A stretch of DNA of 56,757 nucleotides, from the NCBI GenBank assembly GCA_002361735.1, contig DETS01000120.1, positions 63,228 to 119,984 of the forward strand. Direction: 5' to 3'. A model generated the notes under the pieces. That model saw nothing but the letters and a program-made list of their open reading frames with translations, searched no databases and was not told the origin of the DNA. The stretch comes from Lachnospiraceae bacterium UBA3282. GTDB taxonomy: Bacteria > Bacillota > Clostridia > Lachnospirales > Lachnospiraceae. A program made the position numbers and the translations under genes. Positions 42,947 through 51,182 of the stretch are shown in pieces. Every line of letters starts with the position of its first letter. The stretch's first letter is position 1.

Positions 42947-44230
42947 TTAAAATATTTGGAGTGTTTCTTCTCCCACAATATCTGCACCGAAAATCTGTAC
43001 CTCGTCAAATGACACAATTTCTATATTTTTAAATTGATATTTTTGCGCCGTTTCTTCCATTTGTTTGATATTGTATCTGTTTACAATAACCACCAATGCG
43101 TCATCTTTTTTTTCTATACATTCTTTGATCGATTTCACCGTTTTTCCACATGCCATACAATTAGGGTTTTCCGCAGACACCATAAACGTTATATCTACGC
43201 TGCATCCCCTTTGCAAAAGATAATGATAAAACGCGCGTCCCGCTCTCCCAGCCCCATAAATCAAAACGGTTTCATACGAATTAATTCTTTCAAGCAGCGT
43301 TTTCTCCCTTCTCAGACTTTGATCGATCATCCAGCTTATCTCGTAATCAGACATAAGTTTCGGCTTTCTGATATTCCTGCCGTCTTGTTCCAATAATGTT
43401 TCATCAATTTCAGCTATCACTTTCTCATAACATTTTCTTGCATCCCCATTTTTGTTATAAATCAGTTTATAAACATAAACGATATACTCTTCCATTAGCT
43501 TAATCACCATATCCGCATGTAATTTTTCTAAATGGTTTTTTTGGGAAATGATTAAAATATCCAAAATACCGTTTAATACGCCCAAAGAAATATTGGCATT
43601 GTTATAAGGCACAAATTTATCAGTATTTCGATATATATATACCCGGTCACTGATTACAAAAAATTTAACCGCTTTCACCATAGCCGCTACAAAAAATGGC
43701 GGATCTTGATATCTTCTATATGGCGGGAATGTAATTTCATTTTCTTTCAACAAATTGGCCAGATAAATAAATTGTTGGAATGCGGATGTACCCTGAAACT
43801 CCCTGTAATACATCATTTGATTTTTTTGAAAAGTATTTCTCTTATCATTTTCATTTCCTAAGGAAACCATTGTTCCTCCACATATAGGTACTTGTTTTTC
43901 AACTGCTGTATTATACAATTTTTTTAAAACATCTTTATCCGCATAATAATCGTCTGAGTCCATAAAGGCAATAAATTGTCCGTTCGCATGCTCTATCCCC
44001 AAATTTCTCGCTATCCCCGAACCCTGATTTTTTTGATTCAGCACAATCATATTCGCATGCGTCGTTCGATATCTTTCCAAAATCTTAGCGCTACTATCCG
44101 TTGAACCATCATTGATACAAATGATTTCTATACGTTCCAAAGTCTGTTCCATACAAGAGTCAAGACACTCCTCCAAGTGTCTTTCTGCATTATAGATTGG
44201 TATGATTACACTCACCGATACACTACACAT
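42947..44230 (-). CDS. GT2 glycosyltransferase with C-terminal Rossmann-like module
   Basis: 427 residues. GT-A domain: VSVIIPIYNAERHLEECLDS, CINDGSTDSS and FMDSDDYY (DXD). A helical middle region carries YQDPPFFVAAMVKA. The module is at about 317-412 (VLIYGAGRAGRAFYHYLLQ, MVSAEN, YQFKNIEIVS). Paralogous in plan to the genes at 37367 and 45483. Confidence 0.87.
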   Translation of the reverse strand: MCSVSVSVIIPIYNAERHLEECLDSCMEQTLERIEIICINDGSTDSSAKILERYRTTHANMIVLNQKNQGSGIARNLGIEHANGQFIAFMDSDDYYADKDVLKKLYNTAVEKQVPICGGTMVSLGNENDKRNTFQKNQMMYYREFQGTSAFQQFIYLANLLKENEITFPPYRRYQDPPFFVAAMVKAVKFFVISDRVYIYRNTDKFVPYNNANISLGVLNGILDILIISQKNHLEKLHADMVIKLMEEYIVYVYKLIYNKNGDARKCYEKVIAEIDETLLEQDGRNIRKPKLMSDYEISWMIDQSLRREKTLLERINSYETVLIYGAGRAGRAFYHYLLQRGCSVDITFMVSAENPNCMACGKTVKSIKECIEKKDDALVVIVNRYNIKQMEETAQKYQFKNIEIVSFDEVQIFGADIVGEETLQIF

Positions 44231-44246
44231 AGGCTCTCTTCCCCAC

Positions 44247-45467
44247 TTATTTGTTTTCCCTTTTCATCTGGACTGCCGCTTCTATAACCTCTTCATCCGC
44301 ACTTGCTATGTCACAGTAATCACATGCCTCAGAAAAAGTCAACTGCAAAAACTCTCTTATATTATTCCGAAGATGTTCTATGTCCATAAGATCAACATAT
44401 TCCAGCACATCCGTTTTCTCCAATTCCACTAGACTCGCTGCTTTTGAGCATACATACATTTTCCCGTTCAAAATTGTCCTGCACATTTTCGCAGAACTAC
44501 AATTTAGATATTGTGACTGCAATTCATAATGACTCCGATTTCGTTTCTCTATATTTTTTGTCCTGACCCAAAGCATATTCTCCATTGTCTGATAGTGAAT
44601 ACCGTATTCCTCCAATACCCGTATAAATTCTGTTGAATTAATTATACTTGGATATTCACTTATATTAACAACCACCCTTTCATCTGCCATCAATCCCAAA
44701 ATATCCGGCTTCGGAATTACACTGGCATTTGTCGTAAACTCTATTTGCTGTATCTTGGTTTCCTCTAATACAAATGATAAAATCTCTCTCAAATCTCGAT
44801 ACAAAAATGGTTCTCCGCCCACCAACTCACAGCAAGTCCACTCATCAACAGCACTGCATATATTCCGAATCCATTGTATGATTTCATCCGAATTATAATC
44901 TTTTGGCGAAGAATAGTAGGGCATAAGATTACTACATTCCTTACAGCATAACGTACATCTTGTCGTAATCATCAAAGGGGTTCTCGGGAGAACAAGTTTT
45001 TCCTTATCAGCCAATAAAATTTTCTTTTCTTCTACATACATCTCTGCATCAGCTTTATTCTTTGCTATTTCTCTATATGTACTCATACAGGCACCATAAA
45101 TTCTTTCGTTCCAGAGGCGCTCATCAAAAATCACCTCTTCCTGTACTGTCAACGGCCATTTAAAAACTACAAATTTATCGGGATATAATTTGTTAATCTC
45201 CTCATAGATTTCTCTCACAAAATTTTTAGAAGAAATCAATATTATGTATTCATTCCCGTCACAATTTTCCAATATATCCGAAGACTGTATTTCACAGCCT
45301 TCCATTATTTTTCCCTCTAATTCCTTTGAACTGTCTATCAATTTATCTATTTTTAAATGATTCGAGTTTAAGAAAGACACTATATGCTGTAAAAACTTTC
45401 CTGCTCCGAAACAAATAATCTTATGATCGGATGCCGCCTTAAAAAAATCTTCTCTGGTATTTTGCAT
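44247..45467 (-). CDS. Radical SAM protein with N-terminal Rossmann-like module
   Basis: 406 residues. Module at 12-105 (KIICFGAGKFLQHIVSFLNS, LIDSSKE). The radical SAM core begins at about 165: CTLCCKEC supplies the CxxxCxxC cluster ligands (Cys 171, 175, 178), then CELVGGEPFLYRDL (GGEP) and TTNASVI. Additional Cys near the C terminus (CSSAKMCRTILNGKMYVC, then CDYCD) suggest a SPASM-like auxiliary cluster. Substrate unknown; context suggests modification of a sugar or alkanol of the glycan. Confidence 0.83.
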   Translation of the reverse strand: MQNTREDFFKAASDHKIICFGAGKFLQHIVSFLNSNHLKIDKLIDSSKELEGKIMEGCEIQSSDILENCDGNEYIILISSKNFVREIYEEINKLYPDKFVVFKWPLTVQEEVIFDERLWNERIYGACMSTYREIAKNKADAEMYVEEKKILLADKEKLVLPRTPLMITTRCTLCCKECSNLMPYYSSPKDYNSDEIIQWIRNICSAVDEWTCCELVGGEPFLYRDLREILSFVLEETKIQQIEFTTNASVIPKPDILGLMADERVVVNISEYPSIINSTEFIRVLEEYGIHYQTMENMLWVRTKNIEKRNRSHYELQSQYLNCSSAKMCRTILNGKMYVCSKAASLVELEKTDVLEYVDLMDIEHLRNNIREFLQLTFSEACDYCDIASADEEVIEAAVQMKRENK

Positions 45468-45482
45468 TGACTGTCTGCCCCC

Positions 45483-46712
45483 TTACTGTAATTCTTCAAA
45501 AATCGGTTTTCCTAAATATTTAGCTTTTCTCAATAATAAAATAGGATTGTCAATATAATCCTGCCTAATCCAAAGAATTTTTTCTTTTGGAACTCCCATT
45601 TCCACTAGCTCTTCTTTTATACTTCTGGCAGTCCCTTCTCTCAATACGGAAATAATAATATAATCAAATTTCACCTCTTTGATCTTTCGCGGATCAGCTA
45701 CTTTATACGTCTTCTGTAATTCTTCATATTGTTTATCAACCCAGCAGACTAACGTATTCTCTCGTGCGTTACGCACATAATTTTCCATAAAAACTCCCGC
45801 TGCACCCGCTCCATATAGTACAATCTTTTCTTCTGTAGTAATCTCACCAAACGGTGCCAAAAAACTACCTTCCTCTAAATTGTCAAATACAAAGGGCGCT
45901 TTATATAACAACCAATACATAAAATAATAGTACAATTGCTTATCGGCCGACGTACAAAGTGAAGTTCCCTTAAATCTTCTATAATACTCCCTATGACACT
46001 GCATAAATTCTTCCACGCACTTCATTTTTATCTTCCTTTTTGCAGAATTTCCCACCACTCTATAGTGATAAAAACAGTCATGCGCAATATAAAGTGACTT
46101 AGTTTCCGCTATACAAGGCAAAGCTACCATCGTATCATTCTCTATCTGATTTAACATTCCCTCCATAAGCTGATATTTTTCAATCTTACTTCTCCTAAAA
46201 AGCTTCGTACATAAAAAAGCAAAGATACCATGTTGAAAAAAAGAACCAGCATACAACAACCTTGGCTCAACTTCTTTAGTAAATTCATCTCCTTTGTAAC
46301 ATCCTTCCTGTAAATACGGCGTTCTTTTCTTTTCTTCTTTCTCCCACGAATCGATCACCCCCGATTCTACCACATCTACATCATACCACTTGGCATATTC
46401 CATAAGCTTTTCATACATCAATGGCTCTATCCAGTCATCACCGTCCACATATCCAATATATTTTCCCTGTGCTATCATAAAACCAGATTTTCTGGCACTG
46501 TCTATCCCGCCATTGCACTGATGGATTACTATGATTCTGTGATCCATATCTGCATACTTATCACATATCTGCGGGCATCTGTCATCTGATCCATCATCCA
46601 CTAAAATAATTTCCAAATTTCTATATGTTTGATCGCAAATACTTTGAATACACTGCTCCAAATACTTTTCTACCCGATAGATCGGAACAATGACGCTAAT
46701 CAGATCCTGCAT
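45483..46712 (-). CDS. GT2 glycosyltransferase with C-terminal Rossmann-like module
   Basis: 409 residues. GT-A domain: LISVIVPIYRVEKYLEQCIQ, LVDDGSDDRC, YVDGDDWIEP (DXD). The middle is helical. Module at 290-384 (KIVLYGAGAAGVFMENYVRN, WVDKQ, LVEMGVPKEKI), followed by a short tail with YLGKPIF. Fifteen bases separate it from the radical SAM gene. Confidence 0.87.
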   Translation of the reverse strand: MQDLISVIVPIYRVEKYLEQCIQSICDQTYRNLEIILVDDGSDDRCPQICDKYADMDHRIIVIHQCNGGIDSARKSGFMIAQGKYIGYVDGDDWIEPLMYEKLMEYAKWYDVDVVESGVIDSWEKEEKKRTPYLQEGCYKGDEFTKEVEPRLLYAGSFFQHGIFAFLCTKLFRRSKIEKYQLMEGMLNQIENDTMVALPCIAETKSLYIAHDCFYHYRVVGNSAKRKIKMKCVEEFMQCHREYYRRFKGTSLCTSADKQLYYYFMYWLLYKAPFVFDNLEEGSFLAPFGEITTEEKIVLYGAGAAGVFMENYVRNARENTLVCWVDKQYEELQKTYKVADPRKIKEVKFDYIIISVLREGTARSIKEELVEMGVPKEKILWIRQDYIDNPILLLRKAKYLGKPIFEELQ

Positions 46713-46783
46713 CTCTCTATCTCCTTATTTTTGATTTTCAACCCCTAGCTCGATCATTTTATAACACATATAAAATAGTTTCA

Positions 46784-46999
46784 CTATTCATCAGGGAATA
46801 ATGTCTTAGCTAGCTTCTCCGTTCTCGTCAATACATGCGCCCCATCCCCCAACGAATTGAATCTCAACGTTGTGAAATACGACCATACTTTGCTTATATA
46901 TTCACCAAATCTTTCCAGTAGACTCAAAGATGTCTCTCCATCTAATGCACCGTAATCTACAAACTCTTCCCCATCCCAAATTTCTAAAGTTTCTCATTT
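46784..46999 (-). pseudogene. FkbM-like methyltransferase remnant
   Basis: Minus-strand frame, closed upstream by a TGA and ending at a TAG at 46784, of about 68 codons with no start. It contains WDGEEFVDYGALDGETSLS and ERFGEY, which align with DEVFVDCGGFDGDTAKRF of the intact FkbM gene at 33954. The last 28 codons (LRFNSLGDGAHVLTRTEKL and onward) match nothing I recognise. It fills most of the 300-base gap between the GT2 gene and the cytidylyltransferase gene. Confidence 0.45.
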
Positions 47000-47012
47000 C
47001 ATTGATTTAACG

Positions 47013-47729
47013 CTATGACTGAAATAATTCTTCCTCTGAAAATTCCATTAAAGATGATACCAGAGAAATATCTTCCTGATTTGTAACCTTAATATTGTTC
47101 GTAAAGCCTTTTGAAAAAAAGACTCTTTTCCCATAATGAATCGCAAGAAGATCCGCATACACAACATTATGTATATTATCCTTCTCCGCCATTTCATACA
47201 ATTCCCTGAGCATAGAATAACAGTATGCCTGCGGCGTCTGAACGCGCATTGTCTTATTTCTGTCTAACTGTTTTATGCCGGAAATTTGATCGTCCGTATA
47301 TATAATTGTTTCGTGACAAGGTATCGCAAGTGAAGCGTTTCCCGCTCTATGTGCAGTGTCCAACAGCGCAGAAATCGCCGCCTGCGGCAGAATCGGTCTT
47401 GCGGCATCATGGATAATAACATAATCCTCATCTTCCAAAACCGTGCGTAAGAAAAAAACAGCGTTTCTTGTTGAATCATGGACGGTGTCGCCACCTTCAA
47501 TAATCCACTGCACTTTTGTCATTTGGTACTCAGACACCATATTTTGCAGATACCCAATCCAGTCTTTCACACAGACAATTAAGATACCGTCAATCTGATC
47601 ATTTTTTTGAAAGTTCATAATGGTATGTATAATAATCGGGTATTCCTTCACTATCATAAACTGCTTTGGCAAAGCCACCCCCATTCGGCTTCCCACTCCG
47701 CCTGCCAAAATAACTGCTATATGTTTCAT
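47013..47729 (-). CDS. IspD/TarI-type cytidylyltransferase
   Basis: 238 residues. AVILAGGVGSRMGVALPKQF is the nucleotide-binding signature, followed by VIIHDAARPILP, QLDRNKTMRVQTPQAY and IKVTNQEDI near the end. Members are IspD (MEP pathway) or TarI (CDP-ribitol). In this cluster, between LicD/HisC-like genes and glycosyltransferases, a CDP-alcohol for the polymer is more likely than isoprenoid synthesis. Confidence 0.85.
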   Translation of the reverse strand: MKHIAVILAGGVGSRMGVALPKQFMIVKEYPIIIHTIMNFQKNDQIDGILIVCVKDWIGYLQNMVSEYQMTKVQWIIEGGDTVHDSTRNAVFFLRTVLEDEDYVIIHDAARPILPQAAISALLDTAHRAGNASLAIPCHETIIYTDDQISGIKQLDRNKTMRVQTPQAYCYSMLRELYEMAEKDNIHNVVYADLLAIHYGKRVFFSKGFTNNIKVTNQEDISLVSSLMEFSEEELFQS

Positions 47730-47777
47730 ATGTTCTCCCGGATAAATGTTATGTTCTTTTTCACATGCTATCTAATA

Positions 47778-48887
47778 TCAAACGTCAATTTCCAACAGAG
47801 CATCCATAAACTGCTCCATGTATTTTTTATCCCAAATAGTTACCCGCAAGAATCCTGCTGAATCACCCTTCCCGCAAAAAATAAGAATCCCTCTCTTCTC
47901 TAATTCTTCTGTGATAAACTCCGCAGTCTTATGTTGGGGTGTAATACAGATAAAGCAGCCGCTCGTAGGAATATAAGAGTAATTTTCCTGCATCAATCTT
48001 TCCAGCAGATAATCCCGTCCGGCATTAAATTTCTCCTTTAATTCCTTAATCAGGCGATCATGGTGCTCGATTATTGCTTCGCCAAACAAAAGCGCCAAAC
48101 AATTTACCGTATAATGCGGTCTGTAATTTTTGATATACCGTACATTCTCTTTGGAAGAGATCACTGCCCCCATTCGTACCCCGCACAGAGAAAGCATTTT
48201 GGAAAATGTCCGCAATATTATCACATTATCGTATTTTTTGATTAAATCTATCGCACTGTTATCATAAAAATAGTAATATGCTTCGTCTATAATCACCATT
48301 GCATTATTTTCTCTTGCTTTTTCAACAACGCTTATGATTTCCTCCATATCATATACATTCCCTATCGGCATATTGGGATTCACAAGAGAAACGATACTTG
48401 TCTTTGCATCAATTTGTTCCAGCAGTCTATGAATATCAAAAGAAAAATCTTTATTATACGGAACAAAGACAGTCTGCATCTGTTCCATATCAGCGTATAC
48501 CTTATACATGCCAAATGTAGGCGTTACGCAGACAAGCTTCTTATGTGGTTCTCCAAAAACTTTGATTACATACCCCATCGCCACAACGCTGCCGTCTGTC
48601 AAAATAACATTATCCTGCTCATATCCCAAAAACTCCGCATACTTTTTAGTAAATGCAGTTTCTTCCGGATACATTGCCAACAGTTCCGGCGTTACTTTTG
48701 CCATTACTTCTTCAAACAACCATTTAGGAAGCCCGTCAGGATTCTCATTCTGATCGAGCCTGACGTAATCCCCTCTTCCTTCTGGCTGATTCGTGCGTAC
48801 AAAATCTTTAATTACAGGATTTACATAGTACATAACTGTTGTCTTTCCCTCCTCATTCAATAATCGAGATACTATATCAATGTTCAT
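47778..48887 (-). CDS. HisC-like PLP-dependent aminotransferase or decarboxylase
   Basis: 369 residues from ATG 48887 (overlapping licD by 11 bases); a second ATG at 48833, 13 bases after GGAGGG, is an alternative. Fold type I: LDQNENPDGLP (HisC/CobD family start), NPNMPIGN, DEAYYYFYDNSA, and the PLP lysine in RTFSKMLSLCGVRMG. HisC relatives in glycan clusters include amino-transferases and serine-phosphate decarboxylases. The next gene is a cytidylyltransferase, suggesting that it makes the amino-alcohol phosphate to be activated. Confidence 0.83.
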   Translation of the reverse strand: MNIDIVSRLLNEEGKTTVMYYVNPVIKDFVRTNQPEGRGDYVRLDQNENPDGLPKWLFEEVMAKVTPELLAMYPEETAFTKKYAEFLGYEQDNVILTDGSVVAMGYVIKVFGEPHKKLVCVTPTFGMYKVYADMEQMQTVFVPYNKDFSFDIHRLLEQIDAKTSIVSLVNPNMPIGNVYDMEEIISVVEKARENNAMVIIDEAYYYFYDNSAIDLIKKYDNVIILRTFSKMLSLCGVRMGAVISSKENVRYIKNYRPHYTVNCLALLFGEAIIEHHDRLIKELKEKFNAGRDYLLERLMQENYSYIPTSGCFICITPQHKTAEFITEELEKRGILIFCGKGDSAGFLRVTIWDKKYMEQFMDALLEIDV

Positions 48888-49725
48888 TTTCTGGTATCAC
48901 AATATTTCCAAAGCTAATATTTGTTGACGTGTGTTTCGGAACGCGCTTCTCCTCTGGTGGCAAAGTCATGTAATCTTCGCCATACAAATAGCCCAGATAT
49001 CCGTCATAATCTGTCGGAACAGGAAATTTTCTCCCCTCAAATTCCATTTCACAATATTCGTCCATCCACTTTCTGAGATAACCTTTTGTCTCCTGCCATG
49101 CTCCCCACCCTGGCGTTCGTATCAATCTTGTCTTGTTGTCGCCATATTGATATGCAAGTTTATCAAATGTTCTGCAGGCAACCTCTCTCGGAATCAATTT
49201 CAAAATTCGATACGCAAATCTCTTGATTGCACTTGGGTCATGCTCAGCGCCCACCGGCGAATAGGCTATTTTTCTTGCCACAAAACACTGAAAATTATAA
49301 ATCGCTTTTGGAATCATACGCTCCGGCATGTTATCACAGGGAAAGATATCTATAAAGATTCCCCTTTTCATCGTCAACATCTCCTGATTTTTTCTGCTGA
49401 AATAAGTTCCCTTCCGTAAGATTCTGCCATAGCCCCACCGATACCCCGGATCAGTCTTATATGTCTGCAAGAAATACTTTTCTGTATCCAACTGTTCCTT
49501 ACATGCTTCGCAAAATTTATCATAATCTTCCCGAAGCATTCTGATATCAATATCATCATCCCATGGAATGAATCCTTTGTGCCTGACAGCTCCCAGTAAG
49601 GTGCCGCCGTCCAGTTCAAAAAAAATCTCATTATTCTTACAGATTCGATGCACCTCTTGCAAAATATCCAGTTCTAAAACCTGCATTTTTCGTATCAGTT
49701 CATCTGTGTATTGAAATTCAGACAT
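48877..49725 (-). CDS. LicD family phosphotransferase
   Basis: 282 residues. LicD hallmarks: LELDILQEVHRICKNN, FFELDGGTLLGAVRHKGFIP, WDDDIDIRM, and a later RGIFIDIFPCDNMPE. LicD-type proteins transfer phosphoalkanol groups (phosphocholine, phosphoribitol) from CDP-linked donors onto sugars. It overlaps the HisC-like gene by 11 bases, followed by the cytidylyltransferase: a three-gene activation and transfer set. Confidence 0.9.
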   Translation of the reverse strand: MSEFQYTDELIRKMQVLELDILQEVHRICKNNEIFFELDGGTLLGAVRHKGFIPWDDDIDIRMLREDYDKFCEACKEQLDTEKYFLQTYKTDPGYRWGYGRILRKGTYFSRKNQEMLTMKRGIFIDIFPCDNMPERMIPKAIYNFQCFVARKIAYSPVGAEHDPSAIKRFAYRILKLIPREVACRTFDKLAYQYGDNKTRLIRTPGWGAWQETKGYLRKWMDEYCEMEFEGRKFPVPTDYDGYLGYLYGEDYMTLPPEEKRVPKHTSTNISFGNIVIPENEH

Positions 49726-49870
49726 ACGTTACATTTTAACCTCCATTCCAAAGTGTTTTGCATTGAAGACTCGCGAACAAAATTTGGAGCTTTCCGCAGG
49801 AATACTCCTTTTCTGACACTACGATTAATATTTAATAGCAGAAAACTAACGTAAAATATAACAACTCCAT

Positions 49871-51019
49871 CTATAAATCAACCATCGGACGTAGGTAATC
49901 AGTAAACACGCCCGTAACTCCCAGCTTTCTCAATTTGGAATATTCCTCGATACAATTCGTAGAATAAGCAAAAACTTTTATACCCTTTTTTCTACAAATC
50001 TTAATCAGTCTTACATCCACATCATCAGCTCTTATTCCAACAGCACCTATTCCATATTGACAGCATAAATTGGCAATGTTCAAATAATCCATCCATTCTG
50101 GATTCCTATACTGCGTAAAAAATATATGATAACCACTTAAATGTGCAAGTTTAATTGTTTCCTCATCATACGCTTCCATTACAATTCTGGATTTTAAGCT
50201 TTCTCCCTCTTTTTCACCTTTGACACTATGTGAAAATATTTCGTCTGTACCTTCTATAACAGCCCTATAATCATCATAAGTATCCCATTTAACATCCACC
50301 AGACAACGAATTTCCCTATGTTCATTCAGTCTCCTCAATAAATCTTCTAACGACATAACGGAGTATCCTTTTTTCTTAGCTTCATAAAACCTCCAAAAAT
50401 CATGGGCCAAAACCAACTCACCATCTTTCATGCGTAAAACATCACATTCCATTAACCGAAAGTTTGAGCTGACCGTATATTCAAAAGCCTCTTTTGAATT
50501 GGAACACATTACCTTCCTACCATTTACAACGCCACCGCAGCCATGGGCAATCAAAGTTCCCTGGTTAACCCAGTCAGCTTTTCCTTCGTACTGGCTCTGT
50601 AAATATAGGGCATATTTCTTTTTATACTCATTCACCAAACTCTCTGTTTTTCTTGGCTCAAAATATGCTTCTTTTATAAAGTTTCTATCAACTTCATCAA
50701 GCGTCCCCAAACTGTATTTGCATATTTCATCTGTAATAAACGGCTGTACTCTTTCTGTTTCTCTCCCCCATGTCATAAGCAGTTCTCTAATATTTTCATA
50801 TGCGGATAATGCCGCTATTACATAAACGTCAATATCATATCTGTCAAGCAACTCTTTTGAAGGCGTTATCACTGGCGTATTTTCATAATAGATCCCCTGT
50901 TTTTCCTCATTGCTGTCAACAAACAAAACCACTTCCGTTTTTTCTGGGTCAATTATATTTTTAATCATAGTCCAAATCGCATTACTAATTCCCCAAACTG
51001 CCAGTTTGATCTTATTCAT
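49871..51019 (-). CDS. GDPD-family phosphodiesterase with N-terminal Rossmann-like module
   Basis: 382 residues from ATG 51019 (AAAGG upstream; longer frame rejected). Module at 1-94 (KLAVWGISNAIWTMIKNII, LFVDSNEE; here the Gly-rich loop is WGISNA, the most divergent copy). GDPD catalytic elements follow: IAHGCGG, MECDVL, LVLAHD, CLVDVKWDTY, and a terminal TDYLRP. The family cleaves glycerophosphodiesters. No signal peptide, so it is intracellular, which points to a synthetic or editing role rather than scavenging. Confidence 0.82.
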   Translation of the reverse strand: MNKIKLAVWGISNAIWTMIKNIIDPEKTEVVLFVDSNEEKQGIYYENTPVITPSKELLDRYDIDVYVIAALSAYENIRELLMTWGRETERVQPFITDEICKYSLGTLDEVDRNFIKEAYFEPRKTESLVNEYKKKYALYLQSQYEGKADWVNQGTLIAHGCGGVVNGRKVMCSNSKEAFEYTVSSNFRLMECDVLRMKDGELVLAHDFWRFYEAKKKGYSVMSLEDLLRRLNEHREIRCLVDVKWDTYDDYRAVIEGTDEIFSHSVKGEKEGESLKSRIVMEAYDEETIKLAHLSGYHIFFTQYRNPEWMDYLNIANLCCQYGIGAVGIRADDVDVRLIKICRKKGIKVFAYSTNCIEEYSKLRKLGVTGVFTDYLRPMVDL

Positions 51020-51182
51020 AAAAACAATACCTTTCGTCTCTTCTCTTAAAACCTTTCCTCTTATTTCACTGCCAATATCAAACCGGGCTAATCTCCACAA
51101 AAAAATCTGATGCAAAATACGACAATTTCATACTTTACATCAGATTCCTTTGTTTACAACTATATTTTATTCTAAATGTTCT

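Noticed and set aside
42931..43845. TTTTTTTGAAAAGTATTT seen near 42931 and again near 43825
   Set aside because: Low-complexity AT sequence, once intergenic and once coding; most likely chance.
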